A program made the translations under genes and the position numbers. The notes under the pieces are model-generated. The model did no database searches and was not told the DNA's origin. It saw only the letters and a list, made by a program, of their open reading frames with translations. Source: Alphaproteobacteria bacterium (GTDB lineage: Bacteria; Myxococcota_A; UBA796; CAJQPC01). Taken from it: a stretch of 64,000 bases of DNA. The stretch is from contig JACKEV010000008.1 in the NCBI GenBank assembly GCA_020632795.1, forward strand, positions 124,001-188,000, in the 5' to 3' direction. Positions 35,506 to 44,731 of the stretch are shown here, in pieces. How positions within the stretch are numbered: the stretch's first letter is position 1; every line of letters begins with the position of its first letter.

Positions 35506-38500
35506 GCGCGTCCCCCCCCGGGCAGCCCCGGTCCGCCCAGGGGCTGTCCGAGGTCGGGTAGGGCAGCAGGGCGGTGAGCGCGAAGCCCTCGGGGCAGAGG
35601 CGCAGGTTGGAGCGCGGGGGGATCCCGGCCTGCGGGCCCCCCGGCGCCGCCGGCCAGGTGCGCAGGCCGTCCGCGCCGTCCGTCAGCAGCCCGTCGTCCC
35701 GCAGCAGCATCGCCCCGAAGGCCCCGCCGCTGTGGTCCAGGCGCAGGGCGAGGGTGCCGTCGCCGACCTGCCACAGCTCCACCCCCCGCGAGGGGGTCTC
35801 CAGCACCACCCGCGCGCCCGCGTCGCCCACGGCGACCAGCCGGCTACCGGGCGCCCCGCTCTCGAAGCCACCCGCGCGCGCGCCGTCCGCCTGGCGGTAG
35901 AGGTCGACCTGGCCCCGCGACCCGAGGGTGGCCAGCCAGGCCCCGTCCTTCGAGAAGCGCGCGTCCACGAGCGCGCCGCCGTCCGAGGCCCGCAGGCGCT
36001 GCGCAGGCTCCGCGTCGCCGAAGCGGAAGACCTGCACCTCGCCGTCCGCGGTCACCCCGGCGACCGCCCGGCCGGGCTCGTTGAGGGCCACCCGGGAGAA
36101 GGCCCCCTCGGCGTGCCCGAAGACCCGGTCGCCGGTGGGCAGGTCGAGCAGCGCGAGGCCGTCGCCGTCGCGCGCCCACAGCACGTCCCGCCCGTTGTCC
36201 CAGCGGAGGTCGCGCTGGGGCAGGGCGTGGGGCCAGATCTCCCGCATCGCGCCGGTCTGCGGGTCCCGGCGGTGCAGCGCGGGGTCCTCCGAGCGGTCGA
36301 CCCACAGCACCTCGCCGCGCGCGTCGACCTGGATCGGCAGGAAGCCCGCCACGCGCTCGGTGGCCTGGAGCGCGCCGGTGGCGGTGTCGTAGCGGCGCAG
36401 GGCTCCGTCCAGCGCCCAGGTCATCAGCGCCGCGCCGTCCGGGGACCAGCCCAGGCCGTGGGCGGAGCCGGCCGCCTCCAGAGGCGTGGCCCGCCCCGCC
36501 TGGAGGTCGATCAGGCAGACGCCCGAGTTGGTGCCCTCCGCCATCCGGCGCCCCTGCGGGTCCGGGTGCAGCGAGCCGTACTCGCCCACCCGGCAGCGGG
36601 GGTGCTCGACGGAAAGGGAGGTCTGGGGGGTCCACACGCTGGCCTGGCCCTGCTCGTCCACCGCGAGCAGCCGGCGCCCGTCCGGGGAGAAGGTCAGGCC
36701 GACCACCGCGCCCACCTGGCTCCGCAGGGTGGCGACGTGCCGCCAGGTGTGGGCGTCCCAGAGGATGACGCGGCCGTCGGTGCCGGCGGTGGCGAGCAGC
36801 CGCCCGTCCGGGGAGTAGAGGACGTGCATCACGTCGCCGTCGTGCTCATCGACCTCCTGGAGGACCGCGCCGCTGCGCAGGTCGTTCACGAGCACGTCTC
36901 CGTGGGCCGCGAGCACGCGACTGCCGTCCGGCGAGACCTGCAGCCCGGTGCTGGCGTCGTGGTTGGAGGGGAAGCTGGCGACGATGGCGTCCGCGGCGAC
37001 GTCCCACAGCAGCATGCGGGTGGGCTCCTTGAGCACCACGAGGTCCGGGCTGTCCGTGGCGGCGAAGCGCCACACCAGGCCGGCCCAGGGGCGCTCGCGC
37101 AGCGGGCGGGCGTCGTCCAGGGACCAGCGGACGAGGAGTGCGGGGTGCTGCCGGGTCCAGAGCTGCTGGCCGTCCGGCGAGAGGGAGACGTGGGACCAGC
37201 CGGGGCCGCCGAGCCGGTCCCGGGCGCTGCGCGCCTCGCCGACGAAGGCGCCGTCCTCGGTCCGCCAGATACGAATTTCACCCTGCTCGTTGAGGGAGAG
37301 CAGGCGCTGCCCGTCGGGGGTGAACCGCAGCCAGCGCACCAGGCCGGGCTCGGGGAGCCGGCGCTCCGGGGCGTCGCCGCCGGGGCTCAGGAGGCGCAGC
37401 GTGCCGTCCACCCCCAGCACCGCGAGCCGCGCCCCGTCGGCCGACCAGGCGCTGACCTCCGGCGTGACGCCCAGGGCGAGGGCGTCCTGGGGCTCGCCCG
37501 TGTCCACCGCCCAGGTGTGCAGGGTGCCCTCGCCGTCCAGCGCCCGGAGCAGCGCCCCGCCCTCGGCCCAGCTCGCCGAGACCAGCGCGCGGCCGTCGAC
37601 GCCGAACACCCGCAGCTCACCCAGGGACGCGGCCATCTCGGCGGCCTGCGCGCGCAGGGGCGCGGCGTCCTCTGGCGGGGAGGCCGCGATGGAGGCCCGG
37701 AGCGAGGCCAGGGCGGCGTGGGAGCGGCCCTCGGCGATGTACTGGCTGGTCCGGGCCGCGAGGGTCCGCAGCTCCGCGACCTGACGGGCGGCCGCCTCGG
37801 CCCCTCGGGCGCGGGTGGCGTCCCGCCAGCCCCAGACGGCGACGGCGCTGACCAGGGCCAGCGCGGCGATGACCCCGGTCACCGTCAGCGCGCGGGCGCG
37901 GCCCCGGCGCCGCTCCGCCTCGGCGCTCGCGGACACGAAGGCCGCCTCCGTCGCGCTCCAGCGCAGCGCCTGGCCGCGCCCGGCGGCCTGGGCGTCGGCG
38001 AGGGGCTCCCCCCGCCACAGGGCGTCCGGGGGGCGACCGGCGGCCTCCCAGGCGCGCGCGGCGTCCAGGAGTCGGTGGCGCAGCCGCTGGCCGGCCCGGT
38101 CGGTCTGGATCCACCCCGAGAGCCGGGCCCAGCGCTGGACCAGGGCGGGGTCGGCCAGGCGCACCTGACCGGCGTCGACGACGGCCAGGCCGGCGGCCTC
38201 CAGGGCCTCCAGCCCCTCGGGGTCGAGGGCGTCCCGGGGCTGGGGGGTGGGCTGCTCGTCGGCGTTGACCAGGCGCAGCAGCGCCGCCCGCGCCGCCGCG
38301 CGCCGCGACGGGGGCCACGCGGCGTAGTGGCCCTCGGCGGCCTGGGCGCGCGCCTGGGCCTCGGACGCGCTGCGGGCCTCGTCCAGCCAGGCGCGCAGGG
38401 CCTCGGCCAGGGCGGAGGCGTCGGCCGGGCGCGCCAGGGGGTCCGCGGCGAGGGCGGCGAGGCACAGGCGCCGCAGCGCCTCCGGCGTCCGGGGCCAGGC

Positions 38501-39511
38501 GTCGAGGGCGGCCGCGACGTCCTCCACCTGGCCCGGCGCGGCCCCGGTCAGGGCCGCGAAGAGGATGGCCCCCAGCGCGTAGACATCGGCGGCCGGCGTG
38601 AGCCGGTCCACCTCGCCCCGGGCCTGCTCCGGCGGCATGAACCCCGGCGTGCCCGCGACGTGCCCGACCCCGGTGGCCGGCCGCAGCGCGGAGGCGCCGG
38701 AGAGCCCCACCGGCGCGCTGTCGGGGGCCCCCGGGCTGAGCGGGGTCGGCAGCGGGGTGAGGATCTTCACCAGCCCCCAGTCGACGACGCGCACCTCGCC
38801 GTGCTCCCCCAGCATGATGTTCGTCGGCTTGAGGTCCCGGTGGATGACGCCCCGGGCGTGGGCGTAACCTACAGCGTCACAAACCTGGATCAGCACGTCG
38901 ATGAGCCGCAGGAAGCTCCACTTCGTGTGCCCCCCCGCGTCCAGCGCCTCACCCCAGGCCTCGGGGGACGACGCGGCGTGCAGCGCCCCGATCACGTCGG
39001 CGAGGGTGCGCCCGCGGATCTCCTCCATCGTGTAGTACAGGCGGCCGTCGTCCAGCCGCCCCAGCTCGAACACCGGGACGATGCCGGGGTGCTCGAGCTG
39101 GGCGGTGGCCTGGGCCTCGGCCACGAAGCGGGCCATCATCGCGCGGCTGGGGGTCCGATCGCCCCGGAGGATCTTCATGGCGATCACCCGGTTGAGGTCG
39201 GTGTCCAGGACGCGCCAGACCTCCCCCATGCCCCCCCGGCCGAGCAGCTCGAGCCGGGTGAAGCGCGCGGCGGGGTCGCGGGAGGACAGCTCCGCCACCG
39301 CGCCCTCATCCCAGCCCCCCGGGGGCGGGACGAAGATGGACTCGCCGTCGTAGGTCGCGCGGGCGAGCACGGAGGGCCCCACCCAGCCGTCGGAGCTCTC
39401 GTCCGGGGGGAGGGTGGTGGGCCCGCGCGGGTCGAGGGTCTCGGCGCTGCCCGGATCGGACGGCCCCGCCCCGCCGCCAGGCGCGGGCCAGGCGCCCTCG
39501 CCCCGCTTCAT
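35444..39511 (-). CDS. Ser/Thr protein kinase with WD40 repeats
   Basis: 1355 aa. Kinase domain residues about 85-375: glycine loop GRGGMGEV (91-98), Lys113, catalytic HRDLKPTN (Asp226), and DWG instead of DFG (Asp244). A membrane helix near residue 550 (ALTVTGVIAALALVSAVAVW) puts the kinase in the cytoplasm. The remaining 700 residues contain repeated blades such as LSPDGQQLWTRQ, YSPDGRLLATAGTDGRVILWD and FSPDGRRLLAVDEQG, so they form one or two WD40 propellers. Start overlaps the sigma-54 activator stop (ATGA), making the two an operon and probable signalling partners. Confidence 0.9.
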   Translation of the reverse strand: MKRGEGAWPAPGGGAGPSDPGSAETLDPRGPTTLPPDESSDGWVGPSVLARATYDGESIFVPPPGGWDEGAVAELSSRDPAARFTRLELLGRGGMGEVWRVLDTDLNRVIAMKILRGDRTPSRAMMARFVAEAQATAQLEHPGIVPVFELGRLDDGRLYYTMEEIRGRTLADVIGALHAASSPEAWGEALDAGGHTKWSFLRLIDVLIQVCDAVGYAHARGVIHRDLKPTNIMLGEHGEVRVVDWGLVKILTPLPTPLSPGAPDSAPVGLSGASALRPATGVGHVAGTPGFMPPEQARGEVDRLTPAADVYALGAILFAALTGAAPGQVEDVAAALDAWPRTPEALRRLCLAALAADPLARPADASALAEALRAWLDEARSASEAQARAQAAEGHYAAWPPSRRAAARAALLRLVNADEQPTPQPRDALDPEGLEALEAAGLAVVDAGQVRLADPALVQRWARLSGWIQTDRAGQRLRHRLLDAARAWEAAGRPPDALWRGEPLADAQAAGRGQALRWSATEAAFVSASAEAERRRGRARALTVTGVIAALALVSAVAVWGWRDATRARGAEAAARQVAELRTLAARTSQYIAEGRSHAALASLRASIAASPPEDAAPLRAQAAEMAASLGELRVFGVDGRALVSASWAEGGALLRALDGEGTLHTWAVDTGEPQDALALGVTPEVSAWSADGARLAVLGVDGTLRLLSPGGDAPERRLPEPGLVRWLRFTPDGQRLLSLNEQGEIRIWRTEDGAFVGEARSARDRLGGPGWSHVSLSPDGQQLWTRQHPALLVRWSLDDARPLRERPWAGLVWRFAATDSPDLVVLKEPTRMLLWDVAADAIVASFPSNHDASTGLQVSPDGSRVLAAHGDVLVNDLRSGAVLQEVDEHDGDVMHVLYSPDGRLLATAGTDGRVILWDAHTWRHVATLRSQVGAVVGLTFSPDGRRLLAVDEQGQASVWTPQTSLSVEHPRCRVGEYGSLHPDPQGRRMAEGTNSGVCLIDLQAGRATPLEAAGSAHGLGWSPDGAALMTWALDGALRRYDTATGALQATERVAGFLPIQVDARGEVLWVDRSEDPALHRRDPQTGAMREIWPHALPQRDLRWDNGRDVLWARDGDGLALLDLPTGDRVFGHAEGAFSRVALNEPGRAVAGVTADGEVQVFRFGDAEPAQRLRASDGGALVDARFSKDGAWLATLGSRGQVDLYRQADGARAGGFESGAPGSRLVAVGDAGARVVLETPSRGVELWQVGDGTLALRLDHSGGAFGAMLLRDDGLLTDGADGLRTWPAAPGGPQAGIPPRSNLRLCPEGFALTALLPYPTSDSPWADRGCPGGDALSSPGSPPAPGPPPAPGSPR

Positions 39512-41052
39512 TCCCGGAGCCCCAGGGCGTGCGCCCGGAGCTTGAGGCCGTGGGCCGAGACCTCCAGCGCGGCGGCGGCGGCGGACTCGTCCCCGTGCTC
39601 CTGGAGCGCGGCCCGGATGGTGTCGGCGTCCAGGTCCCGGGCCAGGCGCAGCCCCGGGGTCTGCTCGATGGCGGCGACCAGGGTGTTCCGGGACACGCCG
39701 AGGGCCTTGGCGGAGGGGCCCACCCGCCAGCGGTGCGTGCGCATGACCTGCCGGACGAGGTCCGGCGAGAGCGCCCCGGGGGCCTCGGGCTCGGCGGGCG
39801 GGGCCTCGGGGGGCGGCGCGGCGCCCTCAGCCTCCGGGGGCAGCGCGGCGGAGGGCTGGTCGGCGCTGAAGAGGGCGATCTCGTTGGCGAGGCTCCGCAG
39901 CTCGCGCACGTTCCCGTTGAACGGCCGGGCCATCAGGCCGAGCACCAGCTTGAGGCCGAGCCAGGGGCGCGCGCCGGGCGTGGGCGGATCGAGGCGGTGG
40001 GACGCCCCCAGCCGCTCCAGGGCCTCGGTGAGGAAGCGGGCCAGCAGCAGGGGCACGTCCACCTGGCGGGCGCGCAGGGGCGGCACGCGGAGCTGCACGC
40101 CGCGGAGCCGGTAGTAGAGGGCCTCGCGGAAGTGTCCCTCCTGGACGAGCTGCTCCAGGTCGGCGTCCGTGGCCGCGATCACGCGCACGTCCACCACCGC
40201 GGGCGGGCGCCCGGCGGGCTGGATCTCTCCCTGGTCCAGGGCCCGAAGGAGCTGGGGCTGCACCGCGTCCGGGGTCTCGCCCACCTCATCCAGGAACAGG
40301 GTGCCGCCGTGGGCCTGACCGAACAGGCCGGGCTGGTCGCTGACCGCCCCGGTGAAGGCCCCCCGGGCGTGCCCGAACAGGGTCGCAGCGGCCAGCTCCC
40401 GGGGGATCGCGGCCATGTTCACCGAGATCAGCGGCCCGCCGGCCCGAGGGCCCAGCCGGTGCAGCGCCCGGGCGACCAGCTCCTTGCCGGAGCCCGTCTC
40501 GCCCCGGATGAGCACCGGCCCCGGGGCCCGGCTCGCCACCCGCACCTGCGCCCGGACCCGCGCCATGGCCAGGCTGACCCCGACGAGCCCGAGGTCGTCC
40601 TCGTCGGCCTCGTCGACGGGCGCCAGGTGCAGCCACAGCAGCACGCAGCGCCCCAGCTCGATGAGCACGCCCGCGCGACGCACCCGGTCCAGGGACAGGG
40701 TCTGCGCGCCCTCGACCGGACGCCCGTCGATCCGGGCCGGCTGCTGCTCGGCGACGTGGACGCGCAGGCGCTCGCCCGCCACCTGCATCGACAGCGGCGC
40801 TCGGCTGAGCCGCGGCGTGTCCAGAGCGCGGGGCTGCGCGCCCCCAGGCCCCGAGAACAGGGGGGTGACCCGGGAGATCTGCAGCTCGCCGGCCGGGTCG
40901 AGCCGCGCGCGGGCGCCGACCCGCCCCAGGTCCGGGTGGGCGAGCACCGTGAGGGTGAACCGCCACGGCGCCGCATGGCCCTGCGCCCCGGCCTCGTCCT
41001 CCGTACGGACGTCCAGGGTGCTCAGCTGGTGGAGGTCGGTGGGGGAGGTCAT
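39508..41052 (-). CDS. Sigma-54-dependent activator with FHA-like sensor
   Basis: 514 aa from ATG at MTSPTDLHQL; an in-frame start at 41127 would overlap the next gene by 23 bp. Residues about 30-145 form a degenerate FHA-like domain (RLSRAPLSMQV, RIDGRPVEG). The AAA+ domain follows: Walker A GETGSGKE (184-191), GAFTGA loop (231-236) and Walker B TLFLDEVG. The C-terminus has a Fis-like helix (KALGVSRNTLVAAIEQTPG). GAFTGA shows that it can drive sigma-54 RNA polymerase. FHA domains read phosphothreonine, so the co-operonic kinase is a natural input. Confidence 0.92.
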   Translation of the reverse strand: MTSPTDLHQLSTLDVRTEDEAGAQGHAAPWRFTLTVLAHPDLGRVGARARLDPAGELQISRVTPLFSGPGGAQPRALDTPRLSRAPLSMQVAGERLRVHVAEQQPARIDGRPVEGAQTLSLDRVRRAGVLIELGRCVLLWLHLAPVDEADEDDLGLVGVSLAMARVRAQVRVASRAPGPVLIRGETGSGKELVARALHRLGPRAGGPLISVNMAAIPRELAAATLFGHARGAFTGAVSDQPGLFGQAHGGTLFLDEVGETPDAVQPQLLRALDQGEIQPAGRPPAVVDVRVIAATDADLEQLVQEGHFREALYYRLRGVQLRVPPLRARQVDVPLLLARFLTEALERLGASHRLDPPTPGARPWLGLKLVLGLMARPFNGNVRELRSLANEIALFSADQPSAALPPEAEGAAPPPEAPPAEPEAPGALSPDLVRQVMRTHRWRVGPSAKALGVSRNTLVAAIEQTPGLRLARDLDADTIRAALQEHGDESAAAAALEVSAHGLKLRAHALGLRE

Positions 41053-41104
41053 CCGTGAGCGCTTCGCCGCCGCCCGGGTTGCGGAGCGGGCGGGGGAGGA
41101 CAAT

Positions 41105-42184
41105 CTAACCTTTCCGAGCTGCGTCATCGGCGATCGATGGACCGGCGTGCTCCTGACGGTGCGCCTGTGTTCTCGCCTCCACCTCTGCGCAGCTCTCGGC
41201 CACCGTCCGGCCTGCGGTGTCGATGACCACGCGGTCGCCCTCCCAGGGGGCGTACTGGCGGGCCTCGACCTCCGCCCAGTCGGGCAGGCGCAGGCCCGGC
41301 ACGGTGGACGGGCGGGTCTCCACCCGCCGACGGTGCTCGGCGCGATCGCTGCAGACCACCTCGATCTCGTGGCAGGGCCCCCCGGCCGCGACCGCGCGCC
41401 AGGCCTGGCGGGTGACGGGCAGGGGGTTCACCATGTCCGCGACCACCGAGCGCCCGGCGCGCAGGTTTTCCCGCGCCACCGCGCAGGCCACCGCGTAGCC
41501 CTCGGGCCCCTCCAGCCCCCCGGCGGCGTCGCGGATGGCCTGCTCGATGGTGTCCACCCGCAGGTAGAGGGCGCCCCGGACCCGGGTGAGGTGGGCGGCC
41601 AGGGTGGACTTGCCCACCCCGGGCAGGCCCGCGAAGACGTAGAGGGTGGCCCCGAGCGGCGCGCAGAGGGCGTCGATGAAGGCGTCGTCGAGGGGCATCT
41701 GGCGGATGAGCGCGCGCAGGTAGAGCGCCCCGAGCAGGCGGTCGCTCTCGGTGTCCACCGCCGCGGCCGGCACCCCCAGCCGGGACAGCGGGCCCCGGAG
41801 CACCTGGCGCCGCTCCCGCTCCACCTCGCCCAGCGCCGCCGCCAATTCGGGGTGGGGGCCCATCGCCCCCAGGGCGGCCCGGACCGCGCCGCCGTAGGGG
41901 GTGTGGGTGAGGGCGTGGGCGACGCGGCGCAGGACCTGACGCAGGTCATCGCGGGGGTCGTCGGTCTCGGGGAGCGCCGGGTTGGCGCGGCGCAGGGCGT
42001 GGCGCACCGCGTCGGCGATCAGCGCGGGCTTGTCGGGCCAGCGGCGGTACAGCGCGGCCTTGCTGGTGCGCGCGCTCCGGGCCACCGCGCCCACGGTGGT
42101 CGCCTCGTAGCCCCGCGCCGCGAGCAGCCGCAGGGCGCTGTCCAGGATGGCGTCGGTCAGCCGGGGGTCGGTGGGGCGGCTCAC
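41105..42184 (-). CDS. TetR-type HTH fused to P-loop kinase (AAA_33-like)
   Basis: 359 aa in one frame. Residues 1-190 are a TetR protein: HTH TVGAVARSARTSKAALYRRW and PDKPALIADAV, then a TetR_C domain. Residues about 190-359 are a P-loop kinase: Walker A FAGLPGVGKSTLAAHLTRV, LYLRVDTIEQAI, and SVVADMVNPLPVTRQAW. Such kinases resemble predicted small-molecule kinases. GTG start overlaps the CPBP stop (GTGA). No frame shift is visible at the junction. Confidence 0.8.
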   Translation of the reverse strand: MSRPTDPRLTDAILDSALRLLAARGYEATTVGAVARSARTSKAALYRRWPDKPALIADAVRHALRRANPALPETDDPRDDLRQVLRRVAHALTHTPYGGAVRAALGAMGPHPELAAALGEVERERRQVLRGPLSRLGVPAAAVDTESDRLLGALYLRALIRQMPLDDAFIDALCAPLGATLYVFAGLPGVGKSTLAAHLTRVRGALYLRVDTIEQAIRDAAGGLEGPEGYAVACAVARENLRAGRSVVADMVNPLPVTRQAWRAVAAGGPCHEIEVVCSDRAEHRRRVETRPSTVPGLRLPDWAEVEARQYAPWEGDRVVIDTAGRTVAESCAEVEARTQAHRQEHAGPSIADDAARKG

Positions 42185-42762
42185 GGCTCGGGCGCCTCCG
42201 CGAGCGCGCTGCGCACCCCCCACCACAGCGCCACCGCGTCGAAGGTCGCGTGGGCCAGCATCGCCGGCAGCAGCTCCCCCGTCCCCCAGGCCAGCGCCCC
42301 CAGCACCAGCCCGATGGCCCCGGTGTAGAGCACGTAGCTCACCGAGATCGGGTGGAAGAGCCCGAAGGCCGCCGCCCCGACGCCGACGGCCACCGCCGCG
42401 CCCTGGTCCGCCAGCGCGGTGTGGAGGAGGCCCCGGAACAGCGCCTCCTCCCCCAGGCCCGCCAGCGCGCTGATGAGGAGCAGGTCCGTGGTGCCGTTGA
42501 GCACGCGCATGTGCCGGACCACGTCGCGCAGATCCGCCCGCAGCCGAGCGAAGACCGGCGCGCTGCCCTGGGCGAGGCGGATGACCCCGGCCGCCAGCGC
42601 TGCCCCCGTGGCGACCCCCGCGAGCGCCCCGGGCAGCGAGGCCGGCGCCGCCCACCACCGCCACCCGAACCACCACCCCAGCCCGACCGCCAGCGCCAGC
42701 AGCGCGCCCTCGGTCACGACGGTCATCCACAGCAGGGGGACGCGGGGGACGGAGGGGTCCAT
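42181..42762 (-). CDS. CPBP-family intramembrane metalloprotease
   Basis: 193 aa, about five membrane helices. The CPBP (Abi/CAAX) motifs are visible: GLGEEALFRGLLH (EExxxR), GLFHPISVSYVLYTG (FxxxH-like) and LAHATFDAVAL (HxxxD-like). The family includes CAAX-type prenyl proteases and bacteriocin-immunity proteins. First gene of the operon with the TetR-kinase fusion; the palindrome at 42774 is 12 bp upstream of its ATG. Confidence 0.85.
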   Translation of the reverse strand: MDPSVPRVPLLWMTVVTEGALLALAVGLGWWFGWRWWAAPASLPGALAGVATGAALAAGVIRLAQGSAPVFARLRADLRDVVRHMRVLNGTTDLLLISALAGLGEEALFRGLLHTALADQGAAVAVGVGAAAFGLFHPISVSYVLYTGAIGLVLGALAWGTGELLPAMLAHATFDAVALWWGVRSALAEAPEP

Positions 42763-42773
42763 GCGGGTTCCTG

Positions 42774-42799
42774 GTTACGGTACCGAAGAGTACCGTAAC
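42774..42799. promoter_or_regulatory. Operator upstream of CPBP/TetR-kinase operon
   Basis: GTTACGGTAC-CGAAGA-GTACCGTAAC, perfect 10-bp arms. Likely bound by the TetR-kinase fusion encoded in the operon. Confidence 0.75.
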
Positions 42800-42853
42800 A
42801 CGGCCTCGTCGCCAACAGGCGGAGGGAAGGCATTTGTGAAGCATCAATAAAAA

Positions 42854-42883
42854 TATAGTTGCTTCATTTTTAAAGCAACTATA
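42854..42883. promoter_or_regulatory. Operator upstream of FAD monooxygenase
   Basis: TATAGTTGCTT-CATTTTTA-AAGCAACTATA, perfect 11-bp arms in a very AT-rich island. It ends 28 bp before the monooxygenase start; the downstream TetR (44113) is the likely binder. Confidence 0.75.
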
Positions 42884-42911
42884 GAAAAAGATCGAAGCGA
42901 GGAGGTTCGAG

Positions 42912-44081
42912 ATGACGACGCAGTCCGTGTTGATCTCCGGCGCTGGCGTCGCCGGCCCCACCTTGGCGTGGTGGCTGGCCCGTCAGGGGATGAAGCCCAC
43001 CGTGGTGGAGCAGAGCGCCCGGCCTCGGTCGAGCGGGAGCCCGGTCGACGTGCGCGGCCCGGCGCTCCGCGTCGCCGAGCAGATGGGCATCGTGGACGCC
43101 CTGCGCGGCGCCGCCACCCAGGTCCGCGAGCTGGTCGTGGTCGACGCGGCCGGGCGGGCGGTGGGCCGGGTCGACATGGCCGCGTTCTCGCCCGACGGCG
43201 GCCACGACATCGAGATCCCTCGGGGAGACCTGGCCCGCATCCTCTACGAGGCGAGCCGCGACGACGCCGAGTACGTCTTCGGCGACCAGATCGTGGCCCT
43301 GGACGATCACGACGGGGGCGTGGACGTGAGCTTCGAGCGCGGCGCGCCGCGGCGCTTCGACCTCGTGGTGGGCGCCGATGGCCTGCACTCGGGCGTGCGG
43401 CAGCTCGCTTTCGGGCCGGAGTCCGAGCTGGTGCGCCCCCTGGGCATGTTCGTCGCCACGAACCCCCTGCCCGGTGAGGTGCCCGATCCGCACCGGATCC
43501 TCCTCTACAACACCCCTGGCCGCGCGATCGCCGTCCACCCGGCCCGCGACCGCGCGTTGGCGGCGTTCATCTTCCACCACCCGGGCGGCGTCGACTTCCG
43601 GCCCCGCGACCCGGACCAGCACCGCCAGCTCCTCCGCGAGGCCTGCGCCGACGACGGCTGGCGCACGCAGGAGCTGCTGGCTCGGGCGCTGGCCTCCCCG
43701 GACCTGTACTTCGACGCCGTCAGCGAGGTCGTGCTGTCCCGCTGGTCGCGGGGCCGGATCACGCTGCTGGGCGACGCGGCCTCGTGCGTCTCCTTGTTCG
43801 GCGGGGGGTCCAGCCTCGCGATGGCCGGCGCGCACGTCCTGGCCGAGGCGCTGGCCGAGGGCGCCGACGTGGGCCAGGCGCTCGCCCGCTACGAACGCCG
43901 ACACCGCCGGGCCGTGATCCCCCGCCAGCGCGGCATCGGTCTGGTCGCCGGCCAGCTCGTGCCCCGGACGCGGGCGGGCCTGGCCACCCGGAACCTGGCG
44001 CTCCAGCTCATGCCGGCGGCCACGCGCTTCGCGGACCTCGCCGGTCGCCTCGCGGGCCGGCTCGATGCCCGAGGGCTGTGA
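42912..44081 (+). CDS. FAD-dependent monooxygenase (PHBH-like)
   Basis: 389 aa with GGAGG ribosome binding site. N-terminal Rossmann motif LISGAGVAGPTLAWWL (GxGxxG), then the DG motif DLVVGADGLHSGVRQ and the GD motif ITLLGDAASCVSLFGGGSS of class A flavin monooxygenases. It resembles TetX/hydroxylase-type enzymes that oxidise aromatic or polyketide substrates with NAD(P)H; the substrate is not predictable. Followed after 31 bp by a TetR gene on the same strand. Confidence 0.9.
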   Translation: MTTQSVLISGAGVAGPTLAWWLARQGMKPTVVEQSARPRSSGSPVDVRGPALRVAEQMGIVDALRGAATQVRELVVVDAAGRAVGRVDMAAFSPDGGHDIEIPRGDLARILYEASRDDAEYVFGDQIVALDDHDGGVDVSFERGAPRRFDLVVGADGLHSGVRQLAFGPESELVRPLGMFVATNPLPGEVPDPHRILLYNTPGRAIAVHPARDRALAAFIFHHPGGVDFRPRDPDQHRQLLREACADDGWRTQELLARALASPDLYFDAVSEVVLSRWSRGRITLLGDAASCVSLFGGGSSLAMAGAHVLAEALAEGADVGQALARYERRHRRAVIPRQRGIGLVAGQLVPRTRAGLATRNLALQLMPAATRFADLAGRLAGRLDARGL

Positions 44082-44112
44082 ACCCGCGGGCAGAGCGGCT
44101 ACAGGCACCCTG

Positions 44113-44718
44113 ATGCCGTCCCGAGAAGCCCCCCCGCTGAGCCTGAGAGAGCGCAAGAAGCGCCAGACCCGGGGCGCGATCCGTGACGCGGCGCTCAAGC
44201 TGTTCCTGGAGCAGGGCTACACCGAGACCACGATCCAGGAGATCGCCCGCGCCGCCGACGTGTCCGTGGGGACCCTCTTCAACTACTTCCCGAACAAGGA
44301 GTCGCTGCTCGCCGATGACTTCGACCCCGTGTTCATCGAACACCTGCGGGCGCGGCCCCCGGACGAGCCCCTGTTCACGGCGTTCCGGCGCGCGTTCGAG
44401 GCGGGGCTGGCCGCGGTGCCGCCCGACGAGGCCGAGAAGATGCTCGCGCGCGCCCAGCTGGTCCGCACGGTCCCCGCGCTGCGCGCCGCCGCCACGCTCG
44501 ACCACGAGCAGAGCGCCGCGCTGCTGACCGAGTTGCTCGCCGAGCGGTACGCGCGGAGCCCCGACGACCTCGAGCTGAAGGTCGCGAGCGCGATGATCGT
44601 GAGCGCGATGATCGTCGCCTTTGACGCCTGGATTCAGAGCGACGGCCAGGAAGACGTCCTGGCGCTGGTGGGGCGGGCGCTGGCGGTGGCCGAGGCCGGG
44701 GTGGCCCCGCCGCCGTAG
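44113..44718 (+). CDS. TetR-family regulator of the monooxygenase
   Basis: 201 aa from ATG at MPSREAPPLS. HTH TTIQEIARAADVSVGTLFNYF and PNKESLLADDFD. Leader ERKKRQTRGAIRDAALKLFL is typical of TetR. Same strand and operon as the monooxygenase, so regulation is probably autogenous through the operator at 42854-42883. Confidence 0.88.
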   Translation: MPSREAPPLSLRERKKRQTRGAIRDAALKLFLEQGYTETTIQEIARAADVSVGTLFNYFPNKESLLADDFDPVFIEHLRARPPDEPLFTAFRRAFEAGLAAVPPDEAEKMLARAQLVRTVPALRAAATLDHEQSAALLTELLAERYARSPDDLELKVASAMIVSAMIVAFDAWIQSDGQEDVLALVGRALAVAEAGVAPPP

Positions 44719-44731
44719 GGCGCAGCGGCGC

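Noticed and set aside
35732..40114. Plus-strand open frame of about 1460 codons
   Set aside because: Gly/Arg/Pro/Gln-rich shadow of the kinase and sigma-54 activator genes on the minus strand, which carry clear catalytic motifs.
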